From Chitinilyticum piscinae (GTDB lineage: Bacteria; Pseudomonadota; Gammaproteobacteria; Burkholderiales; Chitinibacteraceae): 64,000 nucleotides of DNA. The notes under the pieces are model-generated. The model was given only the letters and a program-made list of their open reading frames with translations. It made no database searches and had not been told where the DNA came from. The stretch is from assembly GCF_015223195.1 (NCBI RefSeq), contig NZ_JADFUA010000014.1, positions 16,675 through 80,674 of the forward strand, in the 5' to 3' direction. Shown here piece after piece: positions 16,380 through 26,431 of the stretch. Each line of letters starts with the position of its first letter. The stretch's first letter is position 1. A program made the position numbers and the translations under genes.

Positions 16380-17385
16380 GTCCTGGTTTTCGCTCAGCCG
16401 GGAAGATCAGGTTGAAGCCCTGGAGTTTGCTGCCGCCCGCAGCGGGCGGCCCGCGCATCTGCTCGAGAAAGACATCTGGGTGGTCTGGGTGCTGTCCGCC
16501 ATTTACGAATCTGACTTGGCCCGCAAACTCACCTTCAAGGGTGGCACCTCGTTGTCCAAGGTCTATCGCATCATCGATCGGTTTTCTGAGGACGTGGATC
16601 TCACCTATGACATCCGCGAACTGGCAGCCGACCTGTTGAAGGAAGGCAACCCCATTCCTGCTTCCGCCAACCAAGAGAGAAAGATCAGCAGCGCGGTACG
16701 CCACCGCCTGCCCGACTGGATCGATGCGACGGTCAAACCGGTCATTGCTGCGGCGCTGGCGAAAGATGGGTTGAACGCAAGCTTGACGCTGGAGGGCAAA
16801 GATCGGGACAAGCTGATCCTGTCGTATCCGGCGGTCAAAACCGGCACCGGCTATTCAGCGCCCACGATCCAGCTGGAGTTTGGTGCCCGCGCCACGGGCG
16901 AGCCGCATCATGTTCAGCCAGTGGCTTGCGACATTGCGCCGGAAATCGAAGACATCACCTTCCCCGTCGCCCAGCCCTTGGTGATGGCGGCAGAGCGCAC
17001 CTTCTGGGAAAAGGCCACCGCAGCGCACGTGTATTGCTTGCAGGGACGGCTGCGCGGCGAACGCTATTCGCGGCACTGGTACGACTTGGCCGCCATCGCA
17101 AAAACGCCACACTTCGCAGCGGCCTGCGCCGACCAGGCGCTGGCTCGGGCCGTTGCAGAACACAAATCGGTGTTCTTCGTCGAGAAAGACGCTGCCGGCG
17201 CCAGGATAGATTACTTCGCCGCCACCAGTGGTCAACTGCAACTCATCCCCATGGGTGAATCGATGATGGCGCTCGAAAACGATTACGCCGCGATGCTGAA
17301 GGATGGTCTGCTGGCGCTGAATCAGCCGAGCTTTGCCGACATCATCGAGCAGTGCCGTGTCATTCAGGATGAGGCCAATCGGTAG
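16372..17385 (+). CDS. abiEii: Type IV toxin AbiEii, nucleotidyltransferase
   Basis: A 337-residue nucleotidyltransferase-fold toxin. The key motif TFKGGTSLSKVYRIIDRFSE followed by DVDLTY holds the G-[GS]-S/T and Asp-x-Asp residues of the AbiEii/MenT family, which modify RNA or tRNA ends. It starts inside the antitoxin gene (ATG at 16372). It appears intact. No terminator is obvious after the stop, and the convergent six-gene operon ends 250 bp away. Confidence 0.92.
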   Translation: MAESWFSLSREDQVEALEFAAARSGRPAHLLEKDIWVVWVLSAIYESDLARKLTFKGGTSLSKVYRIIDRFSEDVDLTYDIRELAADLLKEGNPIPASANQERKISSAVRHRLPDWIDATVKPVIAAALAKDGLNASLTLEGKDRDKLILSYPAVKTGTGYSAPTIQLEFGARATGEPHHVQPVACDIAPEIEDITFPVAQPLVMAAERTFWEKATAAHVYCLQGRLRGERYSRHWYDLAAIAKTPHFAAACADQALARAVAEHKSVFFVEKDAAGARIDYFAATSGQLQLIPMGESMMALENDYAAMLKDGLLALNQPSFADIIEQCRVIQDEANR

Positions 17386-17591
17386 CCCTTTAAACGGGTG
17401 CAAATGGGTGTGTTTGTGGTTTGCCCACAGATCGTGCCGTCCTGTTGCATCGCCTCGCATCAAGTCTCCCTGATTGCAGCCACCGGCCAGCAGTTCCCAT
17501 ATGATTTTTATATGGAGAACTTCGATGTCCAGCACCCTCTGCACCTGCTGTGGCCAGCCGTTCGAGCCCCGCCCACAAGCTCCTAGCCACC

Positions 17592-17652
17592 CAAGCCGAT
17601 TCGCTGCGCTCAAGTTTAACGGCTATGGCTGGAGCACTAGGCGCAAAATCCG
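17592..17652. repeat. 61-bp repeat, copy 1 (second copy at 62776-62836)
   Basis: These 61 bp recur in inverted orientation at 62776-62836 with one mismatch. Copy 1 covers the last five codons and stop of the helicase-nuclease gene and the DNA just after it. Copy 2 lies next to the left end of the IS30 element. Confidence 0.85.
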
Positions 17653-20600
17653 ATAACGACTTCCTCTGCCATCGCACCGACCGACATCCGCACACAACCA
17701 CCCGCAACCGGCAGAAAAAGCCATGCCTCCACCACCTTGCGTCCCGTCGCTTTCTCAATGGCAGATGCATAGGCCGACATCTGTGCCGCATATTTCGGAG
17801 CTAGCGTTGACCATTTCCCCGGCTCCAGCACCGAGGACTTGTGATCAATCAGAATCCAGCCGTCCGCCGTGTCGAGCAGCAAGTCGATACGCCCATTCAG
17901 AATCTGCCCATTCGCAAGCACACTCTGCACGGGAATTTCGGCATGAGCTGTCACAGCAGGCCAGCGGCCAGCGATCCACTGATGCAGTTCCTGAATGCGT
18001 TGATTGAGCAAGTTCGCTGAAATTGCGCCTTGCATTCCGTACCCGTCAAGCACTCGAACCACTTCGCCTTCACTCAAGGGCACCTGATGATCTGTGAAGG
18101 ACAAAGCGATGCACGAATGGATAGCGGTACCCAGCACATCCTTGTCTTCGTATGAAGAAAGCACCAAAGGCTCACCAAGCTGGACCGTATCCATTGCACT
18201 TGCAGACATTGAGGCGGCCTGCGAGGGATTAAATTTCAGCGGAATCTTGTCACGCGCGGATGAAACAGTGCCAAAGCCGAACAACACACCTTCCCCCTCC
18301 TCCTTCTGCTGGGTTGCAAGACTACCTGCATCAAGCTCCCAGCGCATGGCTGAAATCTGCTCGCCAGAAGGCAGAGTAATCGAGTCACTCTCTTCATCCT
18401 GCAGCAGCCAGTCTGCAGCTACAGTGTCGAGCCATTCTCCAGAAAGCTTCCTGCGCTGCCGCGCCAGGATCAGCAAATCCCGAGCACGCGTCATGCTGAC
18501 ATACAACAAGCGCTTGGATTCTTCGATGGCAGATGCTTGGAACGCTGCGGCTATCGGTGTCGCATCAATGCGCTCAGCCAATTCCACAGTCCTTTGTTTC
18601 CCAAATGGCCAGGGCCAGTAGCGGATAAATCGATCTGCCAGAGGCCGCTGCACATCGAAAGTACTGGTTGACTGGGCACTAATACCCCAGAGACGACTAT
18701 TCACATCTTTGGCCAGATCAGTGAGGATCACCACCGGCCACTCCAGCCCCTTGGCCGCATGGTGCGTCATGATCCTGACGGCATCAACCGCAGGTTCTGC
18801 CAACATATCCTGATTACTGTCAGCCTGCTCTCCGAGCCAAAGCAGCAGCCCAGAAATCGACGCAGCCATCTGCCCTACCTGGCAGACCTCTTCATAGTGT
18901 CGCGCCAATTCGCTCAAAGCCTGCAGGTTGGCCAATCGGACGCGCGCACGATCACCAGTCTCAGACCAGGCGCTCACCGTTTCCGGCAGCTGGCAGATGG
19001 CCATGACGGATTCCAGTGCTTCAGTGGGCGACATCACCGGCAAATCAGCCCTAAGAGCCACAATTTTGGCCAGCAGCGGATGGACGGGATGATCTTCGCA
19101 CGCCACTTCCATCCATTGATCAGGCTTGGTGGACTTCCTGAGATAGCGAAGACGATCTGCGACCCAAACCTCCGGCTCCAGTCCGTCATGCATAGCGACG
19201 ATTTCGGCTGTCGCGATGGTATCGGTCGGATCATTCAGCCGGCGCAAACAGGCCAAAGCCAAGGTCACCTCCGGGGTTGCGAGCAAGCCAGGCTGGGCAG
19301 TTGCAACCGGAATCCCCTGTGCAGACAGCGCGGCCGCCAACGCGACGACGCCATCATGGGTCCTAGAGAGAATAGCGACATCGCCATATTGGACCGGCCG
19401 CAGTTTTTTCTGGGACTTATCAAAAATGGTGTAACCGGATTGGACAAGTTGAATCACGCCACGAGCTACGGCACGGACGTCATCCGATACGTTCTTTCCG
19501 TGCAAAATCCAGTTGCCGAATGCCGGCTTTGGCATGGTTTCGGCACGACGCGGACTAAGCTCGACTTCATTTTTCGTCAAACTATTGGCAAATGCGGGGG
19601 CAAACACGGCATTCACAATGTTGACCAGTTCCGGGCGCGAGCGCCAGGAATATGGCAACACCTCCTTGTTCGCCCCCATCTTTGGCAGCGCATTGATAAT
19701 GGACAGCATCAACTCCGTGTCGCTGCCGCGGAAACCATAAATTGCCTGCTTAATGTCACCAACCCAATAAACCTTTTTCGCAAAGGAAGCCAGCTTGAGA
19801 AACAAGGCAAGCTGAATGGGACTGGTATCCTGAAACTCATCCACCATCAGCAGATCGAGTTCATCACGAAGCACCGTAGCAACGTCGGGCTGATCGAGCA
19901 GATTCAGCAACAAATGCTCCTGATCTGCGAAGTCGAGTGCCCCCAGCTCCTGCTTATACTGGCGATAGTTTTCCAGAGCTTGCTCAGCCAGCCTGAACAT
20001 GGTTTTGAGATATGACCGCAGATCCTGCTGGAGCTGAGGGTGTTCCCCATAGCGTTCGGCCAGCAAGGTAATCGATTCAACCTGTGCTTTAAGTGCTGCC
20101 TCGGGTTTCATTTTGGAGAGCTTGACCCAGTCACTCCAGGGCAAACTCCCCCTCTGCAGTCCCTTAGTGCACACGTGGAGTTGTTGCAGATACTTCTTCG
20201 TGACATCCTTTCCGCCCTCATTGGCCATAAGCTCGATGACGGGCAGTACAGCAAGGATCGCTTGCAACAAGGCTTGGCTCAGATCCTGTTTGGTTACAGC
20301 AGGGAAATGGCTCAGTAGTGCCTGGCAGTTCTGTTCGGCAAAACCCGCGATTCTTCCGAGGGAGATATCATTGGTACGCAGTTGCGTTACCAGCGTCTGC
20401 AACGCTTCCTTCCATTCGTCCTCCAATCCCAGCCGATGAGACAACGCAAGCAGCTCACGCATCGCTTGTTCGTCCAGCACCGCATCAATAGCCCTGCTGA
20501 GCAACAAGCTGGCTTGCGATTCTTCCAGTACCTGCAACTCCGTCGATTCACCCGCTTCAAAGGCAAAACGCTCGATCAGCTTCCCGCACACACTGTTCAC

Positions 20601-20840
20601 GGTACCAATCCTAGCCTGTCCAATTGCATTGGACAGGCCCCAGCTCCCCTGCTTCAGCAGATGCTCGCGCACCCGCTCCCGCAATTCGGCCGCAGCCTTC
20701 TTAGTAAACGTCGTTGCAATCACTCCGGATGCCCGCACGCTACCGCTCTGCAACTCTTCATGCAGCAACTGAGTAAGCCGGTGCGTCTTGCCACTCCCGG
20801 CACCGGCACTGATAAAGGTGATCTTGGCATTCATACTCAT
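17637..20840 (-). CDS. UvrD/RecB-like helicase-nuclease (AddA-like)
   Basis: A 1067-residue protein. The N-terminus has Walker A SAGAGSGKT (11-19) and ATTFTKKAAAELRERV. The helicase core has LLMVDEFQDTSPIQ, WVGDIKQAIYGFRGSD, MTHHAAKGLEWPVVILTDL and RLLYVSMTRARDLLIL. The C-terminal nuclease domain keeps HSCIALSF, NGRIDLLLDTADGWILIDHK and QMSAYASAI, the RecB/AddA PD-(D/E)XK pattern. It begins 1 bp after the AddB-like gene and is the last gene of a six-gene minus-strand operon. Its presence on a plasmid beside small unknown genes argues for a defence function rather than housekeeping recombination. Confidence 0.88.
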   Translation of the reverse strand: MSMNAKITFISAGAGSGKTHRLTQLLHEELQSGSVRASGVIATTFTKKAAAELRERVREHLLKQGSWGLSNAIGQARIGTVNSVCGKLIERFAFEAGESTELQVLEESQASLLLSRAIDAVLDEQAMRELLALSHRLGLEDEWKEALQTLVTQLRTNDISLGRIAGFAEQNCQALLSHFPAVTKQDLSQALLQAILAVLPVIELMANEGGKDVTKKYLQQLHVCTKGLQRGSLPWSDWVKLSKMKPEAALKAQVESITLLAERYGEHPQLQQDLRSYLKTMFRLAEQALENYRQYKQELGALDFADQEHLLLNLLDQPDVATVLRDELDLLMVDEFQDTSPIQLALFLKLASFAKKVYWVGDIKQAIYGFRGSDTELMLSIINALPKMGANKEVLPYSWRSRPELVNIVNAVFAPAFANSLTKNEVELSPRRAETMPKPAFGNWILHGKNVSDDVRAVARGVIQLVQSGYTIFDKSQKKLRPVQYGDVAILSRTHDGVVALAAALSAQGIPVATAQPGLLATPEVTLALACLRRLNDPTDTIATAEIVAMHDGLEPEVWVADRLRYLRKSTKPDQWMEVACEDHPVHPLLAKIVALRADLPVMSPTEALESVMAICQLPETVSAWSETGDRARVRLANLQALSELARHYEEVCQVGQMAASISGLLLWLGEQADSNQDMLAEPAVDAVRIMTHHAAKGLEWPVVILTDLAKDVNSRLWGISAQSTSTFDVQRPLADRFIRYWPWPFGKQRTVELAERIDATPIAAAFQASAIEESKRLLYVSMTRARDLLILARQRRKLSGEWLDTVAADWLLQDEESDSITLPSGEQISAMRWELDAGSLATQQKEEGEGVLFGFGTVSSARDKIPLKFNPSQAASMSASAMDTVQLGEPLVLSSYEDKDVLGTAIHSCIALSFTDHQVPLSEGEVVRVLDGYGMQGAISANLLNQRIQELHQWIAGRWPAVTAHAEIPVQSVLANGQILNGRIDLLLDTADGWILIDHKSSVLEPGKWSTLAPKYAAQMSAYASAIEKATGRKVVEAWLFLPVAGGCVRMSVGAMAEEVVIGFCA

Positions 20841-20841
20841 G

Positions 20842-23469
20842 TCAGTTGCTCCATCCGGCCAGGGTGCGGTAGTCGTTGTAGGCCTCGTTCAGATATTCCA
20901 TTGCCAGGCCATTGTCGGGAGGCGTCGAGTCTTCATCCGGCTCGGTTCCATCCATGGCCACCTCAAATAAGCCTTCCTGAATCTGCTTGGCACGCCAGCG
21001 CCAGGTGTTGATAAACCGTCGCCAAAGTTGGGCGGTGTCCTCACCATCTGCGGAATTAACCACGTCGGCGCCTTGCAGGACATGATCATCCGCAGCCAAG
21101 CAAAGGGCCCGATCAAGGATGAAATACGCCACGGACGGTGCAGCCTTGGTGTCCTGGCGCAGCAACTCGGCATACACCGCCAACTGCAGATGCTGATTAG
21201 CTTTCAATTTACCCCGATACTTCGTGGCTCCCGCCCACTTCATGTCGACCACCGCCCGAGCACCTTGCTGATTGGTCATCACCAGATCGGCATAGCCAGC
21301 CAGCGCGCCACCAGGGAAGGTTCCGGACAAGGGCTGTTCGGGAATGACATCCACAATACCGGATGACTCAACGAGTTTTCGCAGGGACACCATGGCGTTT
21401 TCTAGGCGTCGACGAAACGTTTCGAGCTCGGCCCGTTTTCCCGGTGCGAGCAAAGTGGCGCCCTCTTGCATAATCAGCGTGCGGAATTCTTCATCGAACC
21501 ACTGTGCAAATTGGGCATCGTCCATCTGCAGTGCATCGCTTCGCCGGTAGTAACGCTCAACCAGCGCATGCGCGAGATTGCCAAGCATCCGGAAGGAATG
21601 ACCCTGTGTGATACTTCGTGAAGGGCGGAGGTCTGCGGGGTATTTCAGCAACCATTGATAGGGGTTGAACAGCATCGACTCGAGGCTCGAGAAAGATTCC
21701 TTTGCTCGCAATTCGACCGACACGTCCTCCGGTAGAGACCACCAGCGTTTTCTTGACGGCAGGCGGATGTTCTTCAGAGGAACCATGCCCTGCCCGCCTT
21801 GTTCGATGAGGCGCTCAAGCGGTTGAATCACAGGTTCGTCCACCAGCGAGCAGATCATCTGCCAGAGCGGATGCACCTCACGACCCGGCGGGGGCAGAAC
21901 CAGTACAAGCTGATCCGTCGCGGCCATCACAGGGCGTATCCACTCCACTGCAGCTTGATCCAACTGATCACCCACAGCAGGCAATTGGCATCCTGCATGA
22001 GCCAGCGACTGAACTTCCTGGTTGGACCAAGGCAAATTGCTCGGCAAAACCGGCATCCCCATCTGCCACCAGATTACGCGTCGCGACTGTTCAAAGACGG
22101 CTCCTGGATAACGGGTGACCAGACAAGCCCCTACTTCAGCATCACCGAGCGGATTGAGTGCGCCCGCGCCAACGACCTGCATAACCAGTTTTTGCAATTG
22201 CCGCTGCCGCAGAGAAAATTCTCCCTGTCTCAGCAACTCATCCAGAGCCTCACAGAATGCCGAGCATTGGGCATAACCCGCCTGAAAAGCCAGCTGTGCA
22301 GCAACATCCTCATCACCGAGGCGATGCCGGAAAAATCGCTGCAAATTTCTGACCCGTTCCAGAACCACCTCGACAGGAACCCCCTCCTCCAGAGGAAAAC
22401 GTCGATGTTCAACCCAGCTTGTAATCTGGGCGCGTACGGCTTCCGCTTGTTCTGGACCATAGTATTCGGCGATCTCATTCAGAACATTTTGCCAGCGCTC
22501 CCCCCCCACACCCGGCGCATCCGCAATTTTCTCAGCAAGCTTGCGGCGAGCCATCGACCGAATCGGACAGATGGGATGGGTAAGAAATTGCAACAGCGCA
22601 CCATAATCAAGAGGGTCCCAAAGCAACGCCAGCGCCATAGGCAATACCTGCAAAGCAGGACGGCATGAGCTGCTAGCTTTCAAGCCCAATCGAGCCTGAT
22701 TTGCGCTAGCCAGATAACCATCGAGGACGGCCCCTGCTTCGCCTGCAACCAGCAACGTCTCCGCTTCATCGGGCAAATGTACCGACAACCAGGATGCGGC
22801 AATGCATTCCGTCTCTGACTGCACGACAAGTACCGAACCATCATCCCGCCACTTGAGCACATTGCCCTTAAGACCGGATTTAGCCAGTTTGAGCTGCTGC
22901 TGCAGTTCACCCAGAAAACCGTGTCCGGCCCCCTGAAGATTCTGCTCCACTTTAACGGGCAGTTTGGCAAGCACGGTCTGCCATGTCAGGGGCAATGTCG
23001 CCAGGGGGTCAATACAGCGAAGACTATCAATTCTGGCTTGCCGTACTGTCAGTTGTTCGCTCACGCGGCGCAAACGCTGCCCCACATTCGGACTTACCGA
23101 AACAGCAGCCAGCACCTCCACATCCGCCATATCTACCAGTCGCAACGGGGCATCTGCGGCAACTTGTCCATTCCAGCCATGCAGGGACCACTGATCACGC
23201 CATTCAAGCAAGGTGGCTGCTGTACCCAACGGATCCGTGGCAAAACTCTGATGGAAAAAGCGATCAGCACGATCACAACGACGCAAGCAATCCCGATACT
23301 GAATAACGCGTTCGGCATGAGCGGGGAGGATAGCCGTCAATCCCAACTGATCCTCCAGGATCTGCAACAACCCCATTGGCCCAACCGCCGCATGACCCAG
23401 TGCATTGCGCGCCTTTTCGGTACGTTGACCGTCAAGATAGAGCCCAAACGTGATGTGCAAACCCGTCAT
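20842..23469 (-). CDS. PD-(D/E)XK nuclease, AddB-like partner
   Basis: An 875-residue protein from the ATG at 23469, preceded by GGAGAGGAAAGGAT (a longer frame opens at 23553). The N-terminal two thirds lack a clear Walker A, as in inactivated helicase subunits. The C-terminus has the nuclease signature: GNLAHALVERYY, GYADLVMTNQQGARAVVDMK and LQLAVYAELLRQ. It overlaps the operon logic of AddAB-type enzymes, where AddB supplies a second nuclease. The next gene starts 1 bp after it. It is diverged from chromosomal AddB. Confidence 0.82.
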   Translation of the reverse strand: MTGLHITFGLYLDGQRTEKARNALGHAAVGPMGLLQILEDQLGLTAILPAHAERVIQYRDCLRRCDRADRFFHQSFATDPLGTAATLLEWRDQWSLHGWNGQVAADAPLRLVDMADVEVLAAVSVSPNVGQRLRRVSEQLTVRQARIDSLRCIDPLATLPLTWQTVLAKLPVKVEQNLQGAGHGFLGELQQQLKLAKSGLKGNVLKWRDDGSVLVVQSETECIAASWLSVHLPDEAETLLVAGEAGAVLDGYLASANQARLGLKASSSCRPALQVLPMALALLWDPLDYGALLQFLTHPICPIRSMARRKLAEKIADAPGVGGERWQNVLNEIAEYYGPEQAEAVRAQITSWVEHRRFPLEEGVPVEVVLERVRNLQRFFRHRLGDEDVAAQLAFQAGYAQCSAFCEALDELLRQGEFSLRQRQLQKLVMQVVGAGALNPLGDAEVGACLVTRYPGAVFEQSRRVIWWQMGMPVLPSNLPWSNQEVQSLAHAGCQLPAVGDQLDQAAVEWIRPVMAATDQLVLVLPPPGREVHPLWQMICSLVDEPVIQPLERLIEQGGQGMVPLKNIRLPSRKRWWSLPEDVSVELRAKESFSSLESMLFNPYQWLLKYPADLRPSRSITQGHSFRMLGNLAHALVERYYRRSDALQMDDAQFAQWFDEEFRTLIMQEGATLLAPGKRAELETFRRRLENAMVSLRKLVESSGIVDVIPEQPLSGTFPGGALAGYADLVMTNQQGARAVVDMKWAGATKYRGKLKANQHLQLAVYAELLRQDTKAAPSVAYFILDRALCLAADDHVLQGADVVNSADGEDTAQLWRRFINTWRWRAKQIQEGLFEVAMDGTEPDEDSTPPDNGLAMEYLNEAYNDYRTLAGWSN

Positions 23470-23589
23470 ATCCTTTCCTCTCCGCATCAATTTCCATCGC
23501 AGCCACTGAGGCCACGCAGAAAATACCTTGTCTGACATGTTATGAAATATCACTGTGCATTCCTCGAATGCAAAGTGATATCCACTGCA

Positions 23590-24006
23590 CTACTCCAATC
23601 CCGTATCGCCTGCGTTGCGAAGCCACTTGGGCTTACTTGTGTTTTCAGGCAGATTCGCGAAAAACTCATCCGTCGCCCGTTCGCTGCGCAGATACGCTTC
23701 CCGGCCACCATCGCTCGCAATCTGCTGGTCAATTTTGCTCTGAATCGCCTGCAAAATCGGACTATCACCTGGCGTACTGTGGATCAGATGGCGCTCAAGC
23801 AGTCTTTTGAAGAACGCCCAACGATGCCATTCACCGCAGCCCACACACGGCGTCAACGCATGCCCTGACCGAAATCGGATTTGATCGAGATAGCTCACCA
23901 GCTTCTCGGGCGTTACAAAAAGCGGACACAGAGAAGACGGAGGAGGCAGCTGTCCCATCCAGTATGCGGCAATGTCTCTGGCAAGCTGCCAATCTGATCC
24001 GAGCAT
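23590..24006 (-). CDS. Unrecognised protein with a CxxC motif
   Basis: A 138-residue protein with AGGAGAAAA before its ATG. It contains CVGCGEWHRWAFFKRLLERH, a CxxC next to His that could bind a metal, but there is only one such pair. I know no family. It lies 18 bp downstream of the 199-residue gene and 120 bp upstream of the AddB-like gene. Confidence 0.7.
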   Translation of the reverse strand: MLGSDWQLARDIAAYWMGQLPPPSSLCPLFVTPEKLVSYLDQIRFRSGHALTPCVGCGEWHRWAFFKRLLERHLIHSTPGDSPILQAIQSKIDQQIASDGGREAYLRSERATDEFFANLPENTSKPKWLRNAGDTGLE

Positions 24007-24024
24007 GGGTTTTCTCCTGTCCGC

Positions 24025-24624
24025 TTATGGCGTCCAATTCTGAGCATGTCGCCGCCATTCGATAGCGCGAATGCGTTCAAGGGTTGAGGCACTAATGCCG
24101 TAATGGGACTGGAACCAGATCACAAACACCGTGCTCCAGGTTTCATCCGGATCCAGAGCGTCCCCCTGCAGTTCCAAGACACAGGTTATCGGGGGCAGCA
24201 AACCCATAACCCCCCAGCAGCGGTAATCCTTGCGCATGACCAGCACGGCCATGAACTGAATCAGGTACTCCGGTTCGAGTACCAAGGCCAAATCCGGATC
24301 GAAGAGCCCTGATTGCGCCTGCAACTCTTCGAAGAGCTTGCTGATCCGCAACAGCGGATGCATCCTCCCGCCACAGAGGCGATGGGCATTCGGGTCGTAT
24401 TGCCTGAAATCATTCACCCGCACCTGGCGGCCATTATCCAGATCCAGGCAGGCCGGCAAGATGGCCGCATCCGTTGGCGGGCGAATGTTCTCCTCCGGCC
24501 GCAAAGTCAAGCTCGCCCAGTCAATACCAAGCCGCTCGGCCAGCTCGCGATCGGCTTCATTATGCTGCAGGTGCTGCTCCCAGAGTTCCCGCCAGGTCAG
24601 CAGCGGCAGATCATCATGGTCCAT
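24025..24624 (-). CDS. Unrecognised operon protein (199 residues)
   Basis: A 199-residue protein with an acidic, aromatic-rich N-terminus (MDHDDLPLLTWRELWEQHLQ) and a hydrophobic central region (LEPEYLIQFMAVLVMRKDYR) that is too polar for a sure membrane helix. No motif that I recognise. It is the third gene of the six-gene operon. Confidence 0.7.
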   Translation of the reverse strand: MDHDDLPLLTWRELWEQHLQHNEADRELAERLGIDWASLTLRPEENIRPPTDAAILPACLDLDNGRQVRVNDFRQYDPNAHRLCGGRMHPLLRISKLFEELQAQSGLFDPDLALVLEPEYLIQFMAVLVMRKDYRCWGVMGLLPPITCVLELQGDALDPDETWSTVFVIWFQSHYGISASTLERIRAIEWRRHAQNWTP

Positions 24625-24662
24625 CAGGCATTCCTGTGTTCGATAGTTCAGTTAACCTGCGC

Positions 24663-25106
24663 TCAGGAATCCAGCATCTTTCGTCCCAGATCCGCAGGAT
24701 CTGAGGCGCCAAGCTGGTTCAGCACCGAGTGATGCACCTGACCCGGCCCCTGGGCGAGGATTTTCTCAAATTCGCCGTACTGCTCCAGAATCCAGTCCTG
24801 GGTTGGTTTGCTGCTTAGCCAGTGCATGAATGCCGCTTTATCCTCTTGGCTCCACGAGCACTTTTCGGTCATCACCTCTGCAACGCCAAAGCCACAGTAG
24901 GTTCTTGGCCCTGCTTCATCGGCCGTAGTGGGAGGATCTACCAGTGGCGTGCGGAACTCGATGACATCGAAGTACCCGGCCATTTGCGCGGGCGACATCG
25001 GCTCAAGCTGCAGGCTCATCCAGGTCATGAAATTGCTCGTTTCCAGATGCTCGAACATCAGATCGGGAGTGATCGCCACGTTTCGTCCGCTGGGCAATTT
25101 GGCCAT
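24663..25106 (-). CDS. Unrecognised operon protein (147 residues)
   Basis: I chose the ATG at 25106 because GAGGACC precedes it; a start at 25145 would overlap the SGNH gene by 8 bp. The protein (MAKLPSGRNVAITPDLMFEH...) has no signal peptide or membrane helix. The tail GEFEKILAQGPGQVHHSVLN is likely helical. No family recognised. Second gene of the operon. Confidence 0.7.
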   Translation of the reverse strand: MAKLPSGRNVAITPDLMFEHLETSNFMTWMSLQLEPMSPAQMAGYFDVIEFRTPLVDPPTTADEAGPRTYCGFGVAEVMTEKCSWSQEDKAAFMHWLSSKPTQDWILEQYGEFEKILAQGPGQVHHSVLNQLGASDPADLGRKMLDS

Positions 25107-25137
25107 GAATTGAGGTCCTCTTGAAGGTTGGATTGCC

Positions 25138-25812
25138 TCAGGCAATCGAGTACTGGTGATGATCAGGTTCGCTGAGCAAGCTGGTCACGATGGCATCAAC
25201 AATCTTCTGCCCACCCCGGGCAGAAGGCTCGATGGTCGATACCTCGGAATAGTCGTCTGCTTCGTCGCAGATCACCCGCAAGTCGAGCACCGGGATGTGC
25301 AGGCTGGCGGCTTCTTCGAGGATGATCTCGTTAAAGAGCGCGAGCGCGGCCTGCTCAGCCAGCCCCAGATCAGGGATCTTGTTGTAGATGGTGCAGACCG
25401 TAACCGGGCGTCCGGTGTACTTTGCCTGCAGCAGCATATCCCGATAGGTCCGGCGGAACGGTTGGCGGATATGCCATTGCAGCTGAGTCAAGGCTTCACC
25501 AATGGTATTCACCCGGTCGCCAAGCAGGTACAGACATTGCAGGGCATCATTGCCACCACTGCTGATGACCACATGGCTGACTTCCTCGGGCAGATGCTGG
25601 AGTTGCACCTGCACATCGCGGGTCACGGCTCCGTCAACAGCCAGCAGCAGTCCCTGCCACGGCTCGGGCAGACTGACTTGCAGTTGCTCGATCACCGCGG
25701 GCTGACCGGGGACGTAGCTGGCATTGTCGAAGATGGAGTCGCCCAGCAACGCGACGCAGCGGCGCGTTGCACCACTATCCAGTATCTCAATAGGAGGGAG
25801 CGGATAAGCCAC
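25138..25812 (-). CDS. SGNH/GDSL-type hydrolase-like protein
   Basis: A 224-residue protein starting at GTG with AAGGAAG upstream. Block I is VALLGDSIFDN (nucleophile Ser near residue 26). Block III is SSGGNDAL. The C-terminal IEPSARGGQKIVDAI occupies the catalytic Asp-His block, where no His is visible. SGNH proteins hydrolyse esters; the variant end could mean altered activity. It has no signal peptide, so it should act in the cytoplasm. It is the first gene of the six-gene operon with the helicase and nuclease. Confidence 0.78.
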   Translation of the reverse strand: MAYPLPPIEILDSGATRRCVALLGDSIFDNASYVPGQPAVIEQLQVSLPEPWQGLLLAVDGAVTRDVQVQLQHLPEEVSHVVISSGGNDALQCLYLLGDRVNTIGEALTQLQWHIRQPFRRTYRDMLLQAKYTGRPVTVCTIYNKIPDLGLAEQAALALFNEIILEEAASLHIPVLDLRVICDEADDYSEVSTIEPSARGGQKIVDAIVTSLLSEPDHHQYSIA

Positions 25813-26038
25813 GTTTGCTTCCTTATGCAGCAGGTCACAGGATGAAGGCAGTATGAAACAGCCAGTAGCTCACATGATGAGCCTTCACTAACTGATTCTG
25901 AGCTTATGCAATGAGCCAGTTTAGCGCTAGAATTCGCTAAAAACATTCAGACTGTCCATATGAACCAGTCCCAGTGCTTTTTCGCAGCAATCATCTGCTG
26001 CATGAGCTCCATGTGATACCTATTGCCAGGCAAGAGAT

Positions 26039-26353
26039 ATGAACCATGTGAACCTACCTATGGGGTGGGCACGGCAGGGGGAGGAACTAGTTCTTGTGCT
26101 CTTGCCGGATCGCAGCCTAGCCATTTACAAGCTGCAAGCCTGGAACAAACTGCTCAAAGAACTGGAAGCTAACCGCAAATCCATCGGCAAACACAAATAC
26201 CGGCTGATGCAGCGCTCACTTATTGGTAGTGCTGAACAATATACGGTCACGGAAGCTGGTGTTATTGCCATCCCTGAGCTCTTACTGGCTTTGCTTAATG
26301 GACGGTCGTTTGCAGGCTGTGTTGATGAAGGGACTCGCTTGCTATTCCGCTAA
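26039..26353 (+). CDS. MraZ-like (AbrB-fold) small protein
   Basis: A 104-residue protein. The pattern LAIYKLQAWNKLLKELEANR, RLMQRSLIGSAEQYTV and EAGVIAIPELLLALL follows that of MraZ (LLYPLPEWE, RRVQRLLLGHASE, GRLLI), a double-AbrB DNA-binding protein, though identity is low. It is encoded 79 bp upstream of the WYL-Sir2 gene and could be its regulator or antitoxin (inference). Confidence 0.6.
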   Translation: MNHVNLPMGWARQGEELVLVLLPDRSLAIYKLQAWNKLLKELEANRKSIGKHKYRLMQRSLIGSAEQYTVTEAGVIAIPELLLALLNGRSFAGCVDEGTRLLFR

Positions 26354-26431
26354 TCTCCATTTACTACATCGAACAATCAGTCTTGACTAATTCCGTCAAC
26401 CGTCAGTTGCACGACTTGCTGAGATGCCATC

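Noticed and set aside
18759..20015. 418-codon plus-strand frame
   Set aside because: Antisense shadow of the helicase-nuclease gene, rich in His and Gln as such shadows are.
21799..22668. 289-codon plus-strand frame
   Set aside because: Shadow of the AddB-like gene.
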